Assembly (NCBI GenBank): GCA_027604005.1
Contig: JADGJT010000378.1
Span: forward strand, 505-21,043
Direction: 5' to 3'
From: Dinochytrium kinnereticum
Lineage: Eukaryota; Chytridiomycota; Chytridiomycetes; Chytridiales; Chytridiaceae
DNA: 20,539 nt
Shown here: positions 1-9,202 of the stretch, piece by piece
How positions within the stretch are numbered: position 1 is the stretch's first letter
Layout of the letters: each line of letters begins with the position of its first letter
Translations under genes and position numbers: made by a program
Notes under the pieces: model-generated
What the model was told of the DNA's origin: nothing
Database searches by the model: none
What the model saw: only the letters and a program-made list of their open reading frames with translations

Positions 1-86
1 CTTCCCTCTCCACCCCCCTCTCCTCCTACTCATTCTCCCCCTAACCCCTCCCCCTTCCACATCCCTTTCACTCACAATGTCTCCAG

Positions 87-1367
87 CTCCTTTCCTATAT
101 TGCGGCCAACTATACCGTCGACACCCGCGTTGACGGTTGGATCTTTAATGGTCTTTTGTGGCTTTTCACACTTTTCTGGTACATACGTGTTCGGCTTCCT
201 TGGCTTGCACCAAAGGTAAACATCCCTCGTTTCTGTCTTGTCTTTTCTAACTTTTCTTTTCACCACAAAAAAAAAACAAACTATTTAGGAGGCTCAACAC
301 CGTTCTCGTCGATTTTGGTGGATCGTGGTCGCTTACCTTCTGTTGATGCCCTTCGTCTACGCTGTCGTGGAGGTTGAGGAGTTTTCTGAGCTTCTTGTTG
401 AGGTTGGGTTTTCTTCCTCAATCATTTCTATCAATGTAGGGAAGAATAACACTGACCACCCTCCTTTCCCTGCAAATTCAGTTTATCTCGCAGAGGTGTC
501 AAGATCTACTCGACCTCCTCCCCACGGCTCTCCACAACCTCAGCATTATGTTGTCAACACTCTTTCAAGTATTGGTCCATCTGGCGGCTTCTGTACTTGA
601 CATCACCCGGCTGGTCTTTTCCGATCTTCTTCCGGTGCTTCTTGAGGGTTTCGGCGAGTTGGTTGCGAATGTCGGCGTGTTGGTCACGGCTCTTGGTCTT
701 GAGGTGGCGGCGGCTCTCTCTGGGGTCTCGCAGACGGTCCTTTATCATGCCTCGATCGTCTTTGAGGCGGCTTGCGAGGCTTTGGTCACGTTTGGCGATG
801 GGGCGGCGGACACCCTTGGCAGGTCTTTGGGGGTTTATGATGTTCTGAAGAATGTTACTGGGGCTGGTCAGGCGGTCGTTGATGCGGTGGCTGGGGTTGA
901 TGGATCCAGGTCAATGTTGTTTGATTCGGCCTTGTTTGATATTCCGGTTTTGGCACTCTTGTGTGATTGGGCTTTAATCTTTGGAGGACGGCTTCTTGAC
1001 GTGGGGTTTGACCTTTGGGTGTACCTTGGGGTTGTCTACGAGTGTGTTTTTGGGTCGACGCCTGTGATTCTTATTGTGATGCAGTTTGTTCTTGCGCTCG
1101 GGGCAGTGTTTGGTTGGGCCATTGCTCTGTGCTTTGGTTATGTGTGGATGGTGAGTAATTTTCTTTTTGACTTTCTCTTCCCTTCCCCCTCCCCCCCCTC
1201 CCCCCCCTTTTTTGCTGTGTTGTAACCTTCTTCTCTCCTTTTCTTAAAAAACACAGGAAAACTACCAAGCCAGAAAGAACGGTCAAGAATCTTTGTACGT
1301 TCAAGAGCAGTGCCACTCGTGCCCTTTGTGCGGTTCAACTCGGCTGAGCGATGATGAGGACGTTTAA
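87..1367 (+). CDS. Unrecognised multi-pass membrane protein, 5'-partial (3' four exons)
   Basis: Proposed exons are <87-215, 289-435, 494-1150 and 1257-1367 (TAA). All three internal introns are phase 0 (donors gtaaac, gtaggg, gtgagt; acceptors ttag, gcag, acag). Bases 1-86 look like the end of another intron: pyrimidine-rich, a CTAAC at 41-45, and the first following AG at 85-86, so the true start lies left of the window. The visible 347 residues are very hydrophobic. Likely membrane spans are at about residues 18-35, 52-70 and in the block 267-311. Between them are long Leu/Val/Ala-rich helical stretches (about 95-180). The last 36 residues are polar, contain C330, C333 and C336 (CHSCPLCG, possibly a small metal site) and end in an acidic SDDEDV. 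I recognise no family; function is unknown. The exon chain is well supported by frame and splice sites, the identity is not. Confidence 0.6.
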
Positions 1368-1447
1368 TCGGGGTGTTTTTTTTGTGTGTTTATATTTTAT
1401 TTATTCTGTGATGATGATGACTCTGAATTTTTAGGATTCGGCAAAAG

Positions 1448-1525
1448 AAAAAAGGAGGAAAAAAAAGATGAAGACGGCTGATCCTGGTTGTCTTCATCTT
1501 TTTTTTAATGCATTCCTCCTTTTTT
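1448..1525. repeat. Long inverted repeat / hairpin with two stems
   Basis: Bases 1459-1475 (eight A then GATGAAGAC) are the exact reverse complement of 1490-1506 (GTCTTCATC then eight T), a 17-bp perfect stem around a 14-base loop. Immediately outside it, 1448-1458 (AAAAAAGGAGG) pairs perfectly with 1515-1525, with an 8-base bulge (1507-1514) on the right arm only. GTCTTCATC recurs directly at 1527-1535. It lies 81 bases past the stop codon of gene 1, so it could be a 3'-UTR structure, a processed RNA or a mobile-element remnant. The structure is certain from sequence; its role is unknown. Confidence 0.8.
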
Positions 1526-1660
1526 GGTCTTCATCATCTCTCTCTCGTTTCAAGCGTTTTTTCAAATTCCTTCCCTCAAGATTGTTTCACTCTTCGCTTT
1601 CTTATCTCCCTCAAGGCTCTCAAGGTCACCCCCTTTTCTAACTCAAGATTTGACCCTGCC

Positions 1661-1710
1661 TGTGTGTGTGTGTGTGTGTTTCTGTTCTGTTCTGTTTATT
1701 TATTTATTTA
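1661..1710. repeat. TG and TTTA microsatellites
   Basis: An uninterrupted TG run at 1661-1679 is followed by TTCTG units and then four TTTA units (1695-1710). Simple-sequence repeat in intergenic DNA. Confidence 0.9.
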
Positions 1711-1739
1711 TCTCTTGGTGGCGTGCAAGGTGAGATGTG

Positions 1740-1772
1740 ATCAAGACGACGGAGATCTGCTGTCGTCTTGAT
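1740..1772. repeat. Second perfect inverted repeat (11-bp stem, 11-base loop)
   Basis: ATCAAGACGAC at 1740-1750 is the exact reverse complement of 1762-1772; the loop is 1751-1761. Like the hairpin at 1448-1525 it lies between gene 1 and the protease gene and has a loop of similar size, but the stems are unrelated in sequence. Confidence 0.8.
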
Positions 1773-2228
1773 GGTGTCCATCCTTTTACTTATTGGTATC
1801 TTTGCAAATGTTGTGAATAATAAAAAGAAGTTTTACCAAACCAATATCTTTTATTCTTTTATTTATTTGTGTTCTTTTGGCTGAACTGCAAAATCTTTTG
1901 AAAAGAACAATTCTGTTCTAATGTCTGAAAAGAAAGTGTCTGGGCATGACTTGAAGATTTCGTACCACCCTGTACACACTTGAAAAGCCGAGTGTTACGT
2001 TGTTGATTGACATTTTGGCGGACACTGCAACATCCTACATATTTGTAGAATATTCCTGCAGATTTTGTGTAAATTTGCAATCAAATTTGAGGTTTGCGAA
2101 AACTCTCAATCGAGTCTTCCCTTTGCTGCTTGTTTCCCCTCACCTGCCTGCCTGTGCGCTGTGTGCGATCCCCCTTTTATTTCCCCTCTCAACCTCACCT
2201 CAACCTCACCTGTGCTTGCTTGCTTGCC

Positions 2229-3080
2229 ATGATGATGTTGATGATGATGCCGTCGCCTCTTTCCGTTCGGATCATCGTCATGACCGCTGCGCTGCTGCTC
2301 GCTCGGCCCGTGCTGACGCTGCCGGCACCTGCCGCAAAGCCCTCTGGCTTCCCAACCATGTATGATCCACCAGCCGTCTTTGAGGCCGTGGAGTGGTCTT
2401 CCTCGTCGTTTGTGGGGGGGGAGGTGTCGCCTGTTGACGCTGCGACATCCTTCATTGCCTCACGGATGGCTGGGGGCGATGTCTCGCGGGTGGCCGTTAC
2501 GGATGTGTAAGTTGGAGCTTCTGTCTTCTTTTTTTTTTGTGCTTTGTCCCTCTTGGTCTGCGTGCTCTTTCTTTCATGTATGTTGTTGCTGATGCCATCC
2601 ATCTTTCGTTGCATGCATGCATGCTGGGGTTGTGTTGTACGTAGCGTCAAGTCTGAGAGTGGGATGAGCCATGTTTACCTGGCGACAATGTTTGATGGAC
2701 TTCCGGTCGTCAACCTTGTCTCCAATGTGAATGTGGACTCTAGCGGTTCCATCTTGAGCGCTGGTCATCAAACGGGTGATTCGATGGAGCGGCTCGTTCC
2801 TCCCGCAGCTTCTCTTGCTGGGCTCACTGTGGACGCTGTCGACGCCGTGATCGCAGCCGCGAGGGTGTTGGGCGAGAACACCGATGGGCTCAAGGATCGG
2901 CTTTCGTTTCTGGATGGGAGGGTTGTTGGGGCTGGGTTTGCGGTCGGTGAGATACCTGCGACGAAAAAGTATTATGCGAAAGAGAGCGGTGAGCTTGAGC
3001 TCGTCTGGGATCTTTCGATTCGACTGGTTGATGACTGGTGAGTTGAGTGGGGAGGCTGCTCTCTCGATGCCATCTTTTGC

Positions 3081-3123
<43 letters not shown>

Positions 3124-4374
3124 CTTCTTTTTTTTTTCTCGTCTTTTCTTCAAGACTAACAATAACCGGCAACCCCTCCGTCCTTCAGGTACAATGTTTT
3201 CGTGTCTGCAATGAGCGGAGAGATCCTTGGTGCCAACAGCTGGGCCAATGATCTGATGCCGCGGTACCGTGCCGTTCCGCTGTTCAAGAGAAGCGTACTG
3301 GACGGAACGAACGTTGCCGTGAACTCGAACGACGGATGGGGGTGGCATTACGCGACGGCCGCCGGGGCTGAATATCAAACCGACGGTCAGCTGGCGTACG
3401 TGACGTCTGATGGGAAACCCGTCGTCTCTCGTGACGGAGGGGTCTTTGACTTTTCCTATGATACGACGCAAGACCCGTCCGCGTCTCTCGAGGCGCAGGT
3501 CATCAACGTGTTCACCGTCATTGGCGCCTACCACGATCTGCTGTACGCTTATGGGTTCAATGAGGGGGCTGGGAACTTTCAGTACTTTAACAGAGACCAA
3601 GGAGGCGTTGGGGAGGACCCCGTCATGGCTGAGGTGGTCAACCTGAGTGGAACCAACAATGCGCGGTTTTTGGCGCCCCCTGATGGCCAGCCCGGGGTCA
3701 TGAGCTTGTACGTGTGGACGAGAAGCACCCCGAGACGCGCTGGGGCGATGGACAACACTCTTCTCGTTCATGAGCTCACCCACGGGCTCACCAGTCGACT
3801 CACGGGTGGCCCCATGAACGCGAATTGCCTTCGAACGCCAGAGGCGAGGGGACTTGCGGAGGGATGGTCGGATGCCGTCGCGTGGTGGATGATGATGGAG
3901 CCCGGGATGACGAGGGACGCTGATCATTTCATTGGAGCTTACGCTGTGAACGTGGACGCAGGGGTTCGACCTCACCCTTACTCGACCGATCTGAGCCGCA
4001 ACCCCCTCATGCACTCTGATCTGACGACGATGAGCACGGCGGCGGCGTCCCATGACATGGGGGTGGTGTGGGGGACGATGCTGTACGAGGTGTTTTGGAA
4101 CATGGTGGAGAGGGCGGGATACTCTTCTAACATTTATAATGTGGCTGATGGGGCTGGGAACGTGCAGTTTTTGAGGAACCTGGTGGATGGGCTCAAGATT
4201 CAGGGATGCAACCCCACGTTCTTGCAGGCGAGGGATGCGTTCCTTCAGGCTGATCGGAATAACAATGGGGGGGCTTTTGGGTGCGTTATCTGGAGAGGGT
4301 TTGCGAAGAGGGGGTTGGGGGTGGATGCTACCTCTGCGAGGAATAACGGCATGCGAGTGCCGAAAGGGTGTTAG
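2229..4374 (+). CDS. Secreted M36 family metallopeptidase (fungalysin/elastinolytic type)
   Basis: Exons are 2229-2506, 2645-3037 and 3189-4374 (both introns phase 2, donors gtaagt and gtgagt), giving 618 residues, normal for a fungalysin precursor. Order: signal peptide (hydrophobic core about residues 12-24, Met-rich start); FTP-type propeptide (about 90-125, with GMSHVYLATMFDGLPVVN); PepSY-like end of the propeptide (about 195-240); catalytic domain to the C-terminus. Zinc site: HELTH at 418-422 (H418, E419, H422), with E448 in the downstream AEGWSD as expected third ligand. The usual forms are HEYTHG and GMGEGWSD, so both flanks are slightly divergent. The C-terminal CNPTFLQARDAFLQAD block is typical of the family. 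Known role of the family: extracellular degradation of structural proteins, with the propeptide removed on secretion. ATG 2229 is chosen because a signal peptide follows directly. The final exon is more GC-rich than its surroundings. Confidence 0.95.
3087..3114 (+). repeat. TC microsatellite inside protease intron 2
   Basis: Fourteen TC units (3087-3114) run into T-rich sequence upstream of the acceptor at 3188, so the repeat doubles as part of the intron's polypyrimidine tract. Confidence 0.9.
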
Positions 4375-4383
4375 GAGGGTTGC

Positions 4384-4389
4384 TTTGTT

Positions 4390-4420
<31 letters not shown>

Positions 4421-4490
4421 GTTTTTTTTTGTTTTGTTTTTGTTTTTGTTTTTTGTTTTTGTTTTTGGTTTGCCTTTTCCTTTTCTTTTT
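4384..4490 (+). repeat. Degenerate GTTTT tandem repeat
   Basis: About 100 bases made almost only of G followed by four to nine T, starting 10 bases after the protease stop codon. It is probably within the 3' UTR of that gene if transcribed. Confidence 0.85.
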
Positions 4491-4542
4491 CTTCAAAATG
4501 ATTTTCCCTGAACACCTTAAATCCCTGCGTGTTGGTTGCTTT

Positions 4543-4573
4543 TATATACACACACACACACATATATATATAA
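4543..4573. repeat. CA then TA dinucleotide microsatellite
   Basis: A CA run (4548-4562) passes directly into a TA run (4563-4572). Simple repeat, no coding meaning. Confidence 0.9.
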
Positions 4574-5038
4574 ATCTATTATCTAGACATATCAATTATT
4601 ATTAGACTGCATCATCCCTGTGCTTTTTGAGTTGTTTCTCACTCCCTCCTTTCATGAGAAACTGCAAGTCGGTGGACAGCCGTGTTTTTTTTTCTTCTTC
4701 CGTACCAGAAAAACAAGAGATTTAAGTTGTCTGCCAAGACTTTTTGCTTTTGCGGAGGAGGAACGAGGAGGAAGGGGGCTTGCATAATCTCTCTCTTTTT
4801 TTTTTTTTTTTTTTGTGGTGGTCTTTGTACAGCCATTTTTTTTTTTTGACACCACCAACCGCAAGAAGAAAACACAAGGTGCGAGCACAACGAGCGGCTT
4901 GTGGTTTTTTTTTGTTTTGTGTTTTTGCACCGTGTCTGTGGAGGTGTTCGTTCCTATTGGCGAGGGGAATCATTTCCCCCCCACAACAATACGTTATTCC
5001 CGTGCGTTGTTCCCCCTCATTGATGAATCTCAACGATC

Positions 5039-5410
5039 ATGATTACTTCTTTTCTGCTTTTGTTGCCATTGTTATTGTCAGCTTCTCATCATGGCGTTGG
5101 CATCCATCCATCCTCCGTTCCTGTGATTCATGATCTGATGGATGATGGATGGTGTTTGGCATCTTGGGTGTCTGTCGTGAAGTTTAACCACCCCGAACCA
5201 AGACCCCGACTTTTCCAGTTAACGCTGCTCTCAACCAATATATATATATTTATTTTTTTTTTGGTGAGCGAGGCTTTCCCTCCTCCCACCTGTTGTTCTG
5301 GAGACTTTGAACGATTCAACAATGGGGGAGAGGTGGGGATGAGAATGACCACGGTTTGGCGAGCATTCATTACCGCGGTTTTGAACCGCCAGGATCTTGG
5401 TGCCTTCTGA
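5039..5410 (+). CDS. Doubtful small secreted-protein frame
   Basis: An ATG-started frame of 123 codons begins with a signal-peptide-like segment (MITSFLLLLPLLLSASHH). The rest has low similarity to anything I know, includes a stretch coded by a TA/T-rich tract (IYIFIFFL), and has no supporting splice or domain evidence. It is listed because small secreted proteins are common beside secreted proteases in zoosporic fungi, but a chance frame in T-rich DNA gives the same Leu/Phe-rich start. I consider it more likely spurious. Confidence 0.15.
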   Translation: MITSFLLLLPLLLSASHHGVGIHPSSVPVIHDLMDDGWCLASWVSVVKFNHPEPRPRLFQLTLLSTNIYIFIFFLVSEAFPPPTCCSGDFERFNNGGEVGMRMTTVWRAFITAVLNRQDLGAF

Positions 5411-6334
5411 TGGGGGGTCTGGTCAGTTGCGGCTCTTCATGTTTCAATGTAGAGGTTTGATGATGCTGCTGAGATTGTTGATGTTTTTTTTTTTTCTTTT
5501 TCCTGAGAGTGGTTGGGGAGTCTTTTTGGTTCCTTTTTTTTTTTCTATTTTTTTCTCTCTAACCCAGTGGAGACCTCGTTTTCTTGATTTTGTTTGAGGT
5601 GATTGGAGTTGGAGATGAGAATCAGACGTTTTCATGTGTGAATTCAATATGACGAGGGGGTGTCGTGTGTGTTTTTCATTAAATGATGGTGTGGCGAGTT
5701 GCTGTAAAACGTCTTGAATGGGAGAAAGAAGATGAAAAAGACTAAAAGTTCCCCATGATCACCTCCTTTTCTGAAAGGCATATTGGCTTCTCTATTCAGT
5801 TCGCGGTAATGGGTCGGTCCCTTCTTGGTGGGGAGAAGGTCACAGCCAACCGTGCCCTTTAAACTGCATTCCTTGGGGTCGTTCATGCCCGTTTTTTTCT
5901 TCCATGACTTCATGCAGCACATGATGGGCCTTGACTTCTTATCGCTCCCAGATAACTGCTCTGAATGTCAGAGGGTTGGCTGGTTGTGGTCGCGACCATT
6001 CTTTTTGCCTTTGGAGGATTGTGAGAGGGTAATTAGGCGAACGTTCCCTTCCGAATGGGGTGACGGGTGCGGAGTTTCGTCGCATGCATGTTTGTTTTTT
6101 TTTTTTACGCCACCTTCACGCGCCAAATGCAAGCCAAGTAACTGGGTCGTGAGTCCTGAGCGCGAGTTCCCACAGACCCGTGCGATCCGATCCGCGGTCC
6201 AGAGTGATGAATCCACAATTTGATGATGCGTCAAGGTGTGGGATACGCCTGCGTTCCTCGTCTTTTGGGAATCCCTTTCAGATTTCCCCCCGCAAGCGCC
6301 AGCTGTTTTTTTTTTTTGCGCTGGAGAGAGAACG

Positions 6335-6346
6335 AACGTTAACGTT
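6335..6346. promoter_or_regulatory. 12-bp palindrome upstream of the GATAD1-like gene
   Basis: AACGTTAACGTT is a perfect 12-bp palindrome lying 116 bases before the ATG at 6462. A direct repeat GTTACCGTTACC lies closer to the ATG (6440-6451). Either could be a factor-binding site in the promoter or leader; no factor is assigned. Confidence 0.3.
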
Positions 6347-6461
6347 TTGCGTTATTTCCTTCCCTTTGCATTATTTGTTAAAGTGCATTGCTACATTATT
6401 ATTATTCATATATATTTTCTTTTTTTTTTTTGCGTGTTGGTTACCGTTACCTGGTGGAGAA

Positions 6462-8965
6462 ATGTCGGCAGCTTCACCGTCCGATGACGCCTCAACGAGG
6501 CCGTTTGAGCTGTGCACCAGCAACCCAAGCCACGCAGCAACATCTCCAATGAGACGTGACCTCTCGACCTCCCCTGCATCCAACGCGGGAGACGTTCAAA
6601 GCCCGCATGCCTCTGCAGGAGCTGCGGTGGCTGCGGAGATGCACGTCTCGACTGCAACGATGGGGGGAACAACGCAGATGGAGAATGATGAGTTTCTTCG
6701 AATGGCCTCGAGTGTGGAGAGAGATGTTTGCTTGCAGTTGGACTTGGAAGGGATTGCTAGCTTGATTAGAAAGGATGAGACTTTGGTGGCGGCTGGGAGC
6801 GCGTCAAACGCACTTGAGGAGGGTGGGGTTGAGTCAGTGCGGATGGACAGGATGAGCAACTCGGAAGAAGGTACTTGGTTCGTAAGTGTGCGTCGCTGAA
6901 CTCTGCAGTTCCCACGGCACCAACCTCAACGTTTAGCATCCTGGCGGCAAACCAAGGGGTAAGTTCAGCACAACTGAACCCCCTCTCTTCAAACCCTCTC
7001 GGAAGCCTGAGTGAAGATTGGAGCTCTTTGGAATGGAATGCGGTCGGTAATTCAGGTCTCTTGGATGCGGGCGCGAATCCTGTTGCTGAGCTACTGCAGG
7101 GGACTGCTGACGTTTTGGGTGACAGGTGCTATCAATATCTCCTCAACGCCATCGGAAACTCCCTGGAGGGAGCATCCATGCCTGCTCTACATGCGGGAAA
7201 TCCAAGTGCCGTTGTATGCGAAGGATCTCTGTCTGAAACGCCGTTACCGTTCACGACGCAAAACCCATCTGATCTCGGTTGCCTGGGTCTCCTCAACGCG
7301 CCGATGCCACTGGGACTGTCTCTTTCCTCAGATATCTACCGAGATTTGCTCAGCAACCCCTTGAATGTTGAAGCAAAGCCCAAGCGTAGGTTTTACTTGA
7401 ACGATTATGTTGCTGTGAGGGGAGTGGACGGGAGGGAGTATTATGGGCAGATTCAAAGTTTTTTCTCTTACGCGACCGCAACGGGGTTAGAGATGGGAGA
7501 AGAAGAATCTGGTCATGTTGTGAATGAGAACTTGCTGGAACAAGAAGATGATGAAAGCAGTGATGACCGGTATTTTTGCATGCGCTGGTTGATTCCGGAC
7601 AGGGTGAGATTTGAGCAAGCTTTTAGGGAGGGTAGGGACTTTCTGCCCAGTGATTTCAGTAATGGTTTGTTTTAAAAATGCCTTTGCATGTGCTTGTTTT
7701 CGTTCAGACTCTTGACGCTGATTCACTTCAACCGCATCTTTTTTTAACCTTGAACCTTTCAGTGGCCACGGCGCATGTAACAGCCGAGTCGCTCTCTTCC
7801 ATCAATCGCGTCTTCTACTCCCCAAAGCTTGTTGAAGCCGCAATGACGCCGAGCATACCCCCTCAACCACTTTCGACCCTGTCAAAGCCAATGTCGCCTC
7901 AAAACGTTCTGACAACACCTATCCGCAGTCAGAGCCAGCCCAACGGAGAAATGCGAATGCTCTGGGCTTTGACTTTGAACCCGAATGTAAAATTGCAGGA
8001 CCTCATTAGCATGGTTTGAGTCAAGAGATGTTTCTTTCATTCATTCATTGCCTTGTTAGGTGGCCCTTCAGCAAGCATCCCACGTTCAGCTTTTTGAGAC
8101 GATCTACAGTGAAGGGTTCCTGAAATGGCTTGCTTGGATGCTGGAGACTGATCGAAACAAGTTCTTGAGATACGCGAACAATCTTGCGAGAATGGAGCTG
8201 CGGGCCACCATAAATTCGTCAGCAAGTCTTCCTCAATCATCCTCCGTGTCGATGCGAACAAGACTTCATATACTGGATTTGGTCGTCAACCACTTTCTTT
8301 TACCAACCGAGCTTCCTTTCCGCGTCGCGATGCTCATGAAGGCTGCTGTGGGTCTTGTTTCGTTCTTGAGGCCTGAGAACTTTGGATGGTGCAGACTGCC
8401 GACAACGCCTGACGATGCGGCATTGTACCCTTTTAGTCTGCGACGGTTGGTCCGACTCGCTCACGTCATTCCCTCAGAGATGGTGGCGCTGAACAATAGC
8501 AACCCACCTTCGGAGCAAGAATCCATTCGCCTTCTCCACCATCTTGATTCACTTTTGGAAACCATCCCGGCAGATCCAATCCTTGCTTTTGCACAATCGT
8601 CTTCTTCTGAAGTGGATCTTTTGTCCAATCCACCCGGATCAGCAACCATACGACCGAGAAGCTCACTCATCTCCCCGTCCTTTTGGCCTGTGGTTTTTGC
8701 GCCTCGCCCGCCTGTTGCAACAGGGTGGTCTCCGGATCATCATCTTCATGGTCCTATTTATCGAGCCGTGGAGCTGCTTACTGCTGGAGTGATTCACAGC
8801 CTCATGGTGGATTATGTCACGACCATCATCAAGCAGGCTTGTGATCGAACTAATATGGGTGTGGCGCCTGCTGCTCAAGCTGAGGTCATCAATAAGCAGC
8901 TTGTGTATCGATATGTTGAGACCAAGGTTTGCGAAGAGATAAGGAGGCGACCACCGTTCGAGTAA
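6462..8965 (+). CDS. GATAD1-like BAH-type domain protein with unrecognised helical C-terminal region
   Basis: Proposed exons are 6462-6870, 6909-7664, 7763-8013 and 8060-8965 (TAA), giving 773 residues. Introns are short (38, 98 and 46 bases); donors are gtactt, gtttgt and gtttga. For the second intron an alternative donor gtaatg (7659) also keeps frame. Residues 1-290 are Ser/Asn/Leu-rich and probably disordered. Residues about 293-388 resemble the C-terminal BAH-like domain of vertebrate GATAD1: VAVRG, EYYGQIQSF, then RWLIP and an RF segment, with an acidic insert (GEEESG to QEDDESSDD) in the middle. No GATA finger is seen. Residues 473-773 form a mostly helical block (VQLFETIYSEGFLKWLAWML; LHILDLVVNHFLL; a final helix ending VCEEIRRRPPFE). 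I infer a chromatin-associated role from the BAH-like part only. The exon 1 to exon 2 join is the weakest. The gene converges on the kinase gene 237 bases downstream. Confidence 0.7.
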
Positions 8966-9202
8966 AACCTTTATTCTTTCTTTTCTTTTCCTTTTTTTCT
9001 TTTGAAGTGTTGACGAGTCACAGCGCCCCCCCCCCTCCGCGTGTTTTTTGCGAGTTGCGGATATGTAAATAATAATATTATATGGTTGAAGGCGATTACA
9101 GCTTTAATGATCTAACCAAAATTATTCGAGCGAAACAAACTAACGCGCTATCCATATCACTACTGATTTTACATCCTTTTAAAAAAAGAAAAAAGAAAAG
9201 AC
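8966..9202. other. Convergent intergenic spacer
   Basis: This spacer separates the stops of the GATAD1-like gene and the kinase gene. It is T-rich at the left, has a C run (about 9026-9036) and an AT-rich middle (about 9064-9082), and must hold the 3' ends of both transcripts. No gene is seen. Confidence 0.6.

Larger units (their letters stand above)
1368..2228. other. Intergenic region, gene 1 to fungalysin gene
   Basis: No convincing gene is seen in these 861 bases. The region holds two strong inverted repeats (1448-1525 and 1740-1772), a TG/TTTA microsatellite (1661-1710), an AATAAA at 1819-1824 and long pyrimidine-rich stretches. The CT-rich stretch just upstream of 2229, with its repeated AACCTCACCT and TGCT/TGCC units, may be 5' leader of the protease gene. 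Confidence 0.6.
4375..6461. other. T-rich intergenic region
   Basis: These 2.09 kb contain no gene I can defend. They hold a GTTTT-type repeat (about 4384-4490), a CA/TA microsatellite (4543-4573) and many poly-T runs (for example 4796-4814 and 4836-4847). A weak signal-peptide-bearing frame is at 5039-5410. A weak minus-strand frame at about 5644-5922 is rich in charged residues (it contains TVGCDLLPTKKGPTHYRE), but it has no recognisable domain or clear splice partners. The stretch 5700-6260 has fewer homopolymers than the rest and would be the first place to look for an expressed exon. Confidence 0.5.

Noticed and set aside
2890..4563. 557-codon open frame antisense to the fungalysin gene
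   Set aside because: It crosses an intron of the well-supported protease gene, includes a low-complexity Lys/Gln/Thr run from the GTTTT repeat, and is a by-product of GC-rich codons on the other strand.
4393..4605. Phe/Cys-rich frame in the GTTTT repeat
   Set aside because: Pure translation of simple repeat DNA.
5825..6223. 132-codon plus-strand frame upstream of the GATAD1-like gene
   Set aside because: No domain, poly-Phe blocks coded by T runs, and no splice support linking it to the next gene.
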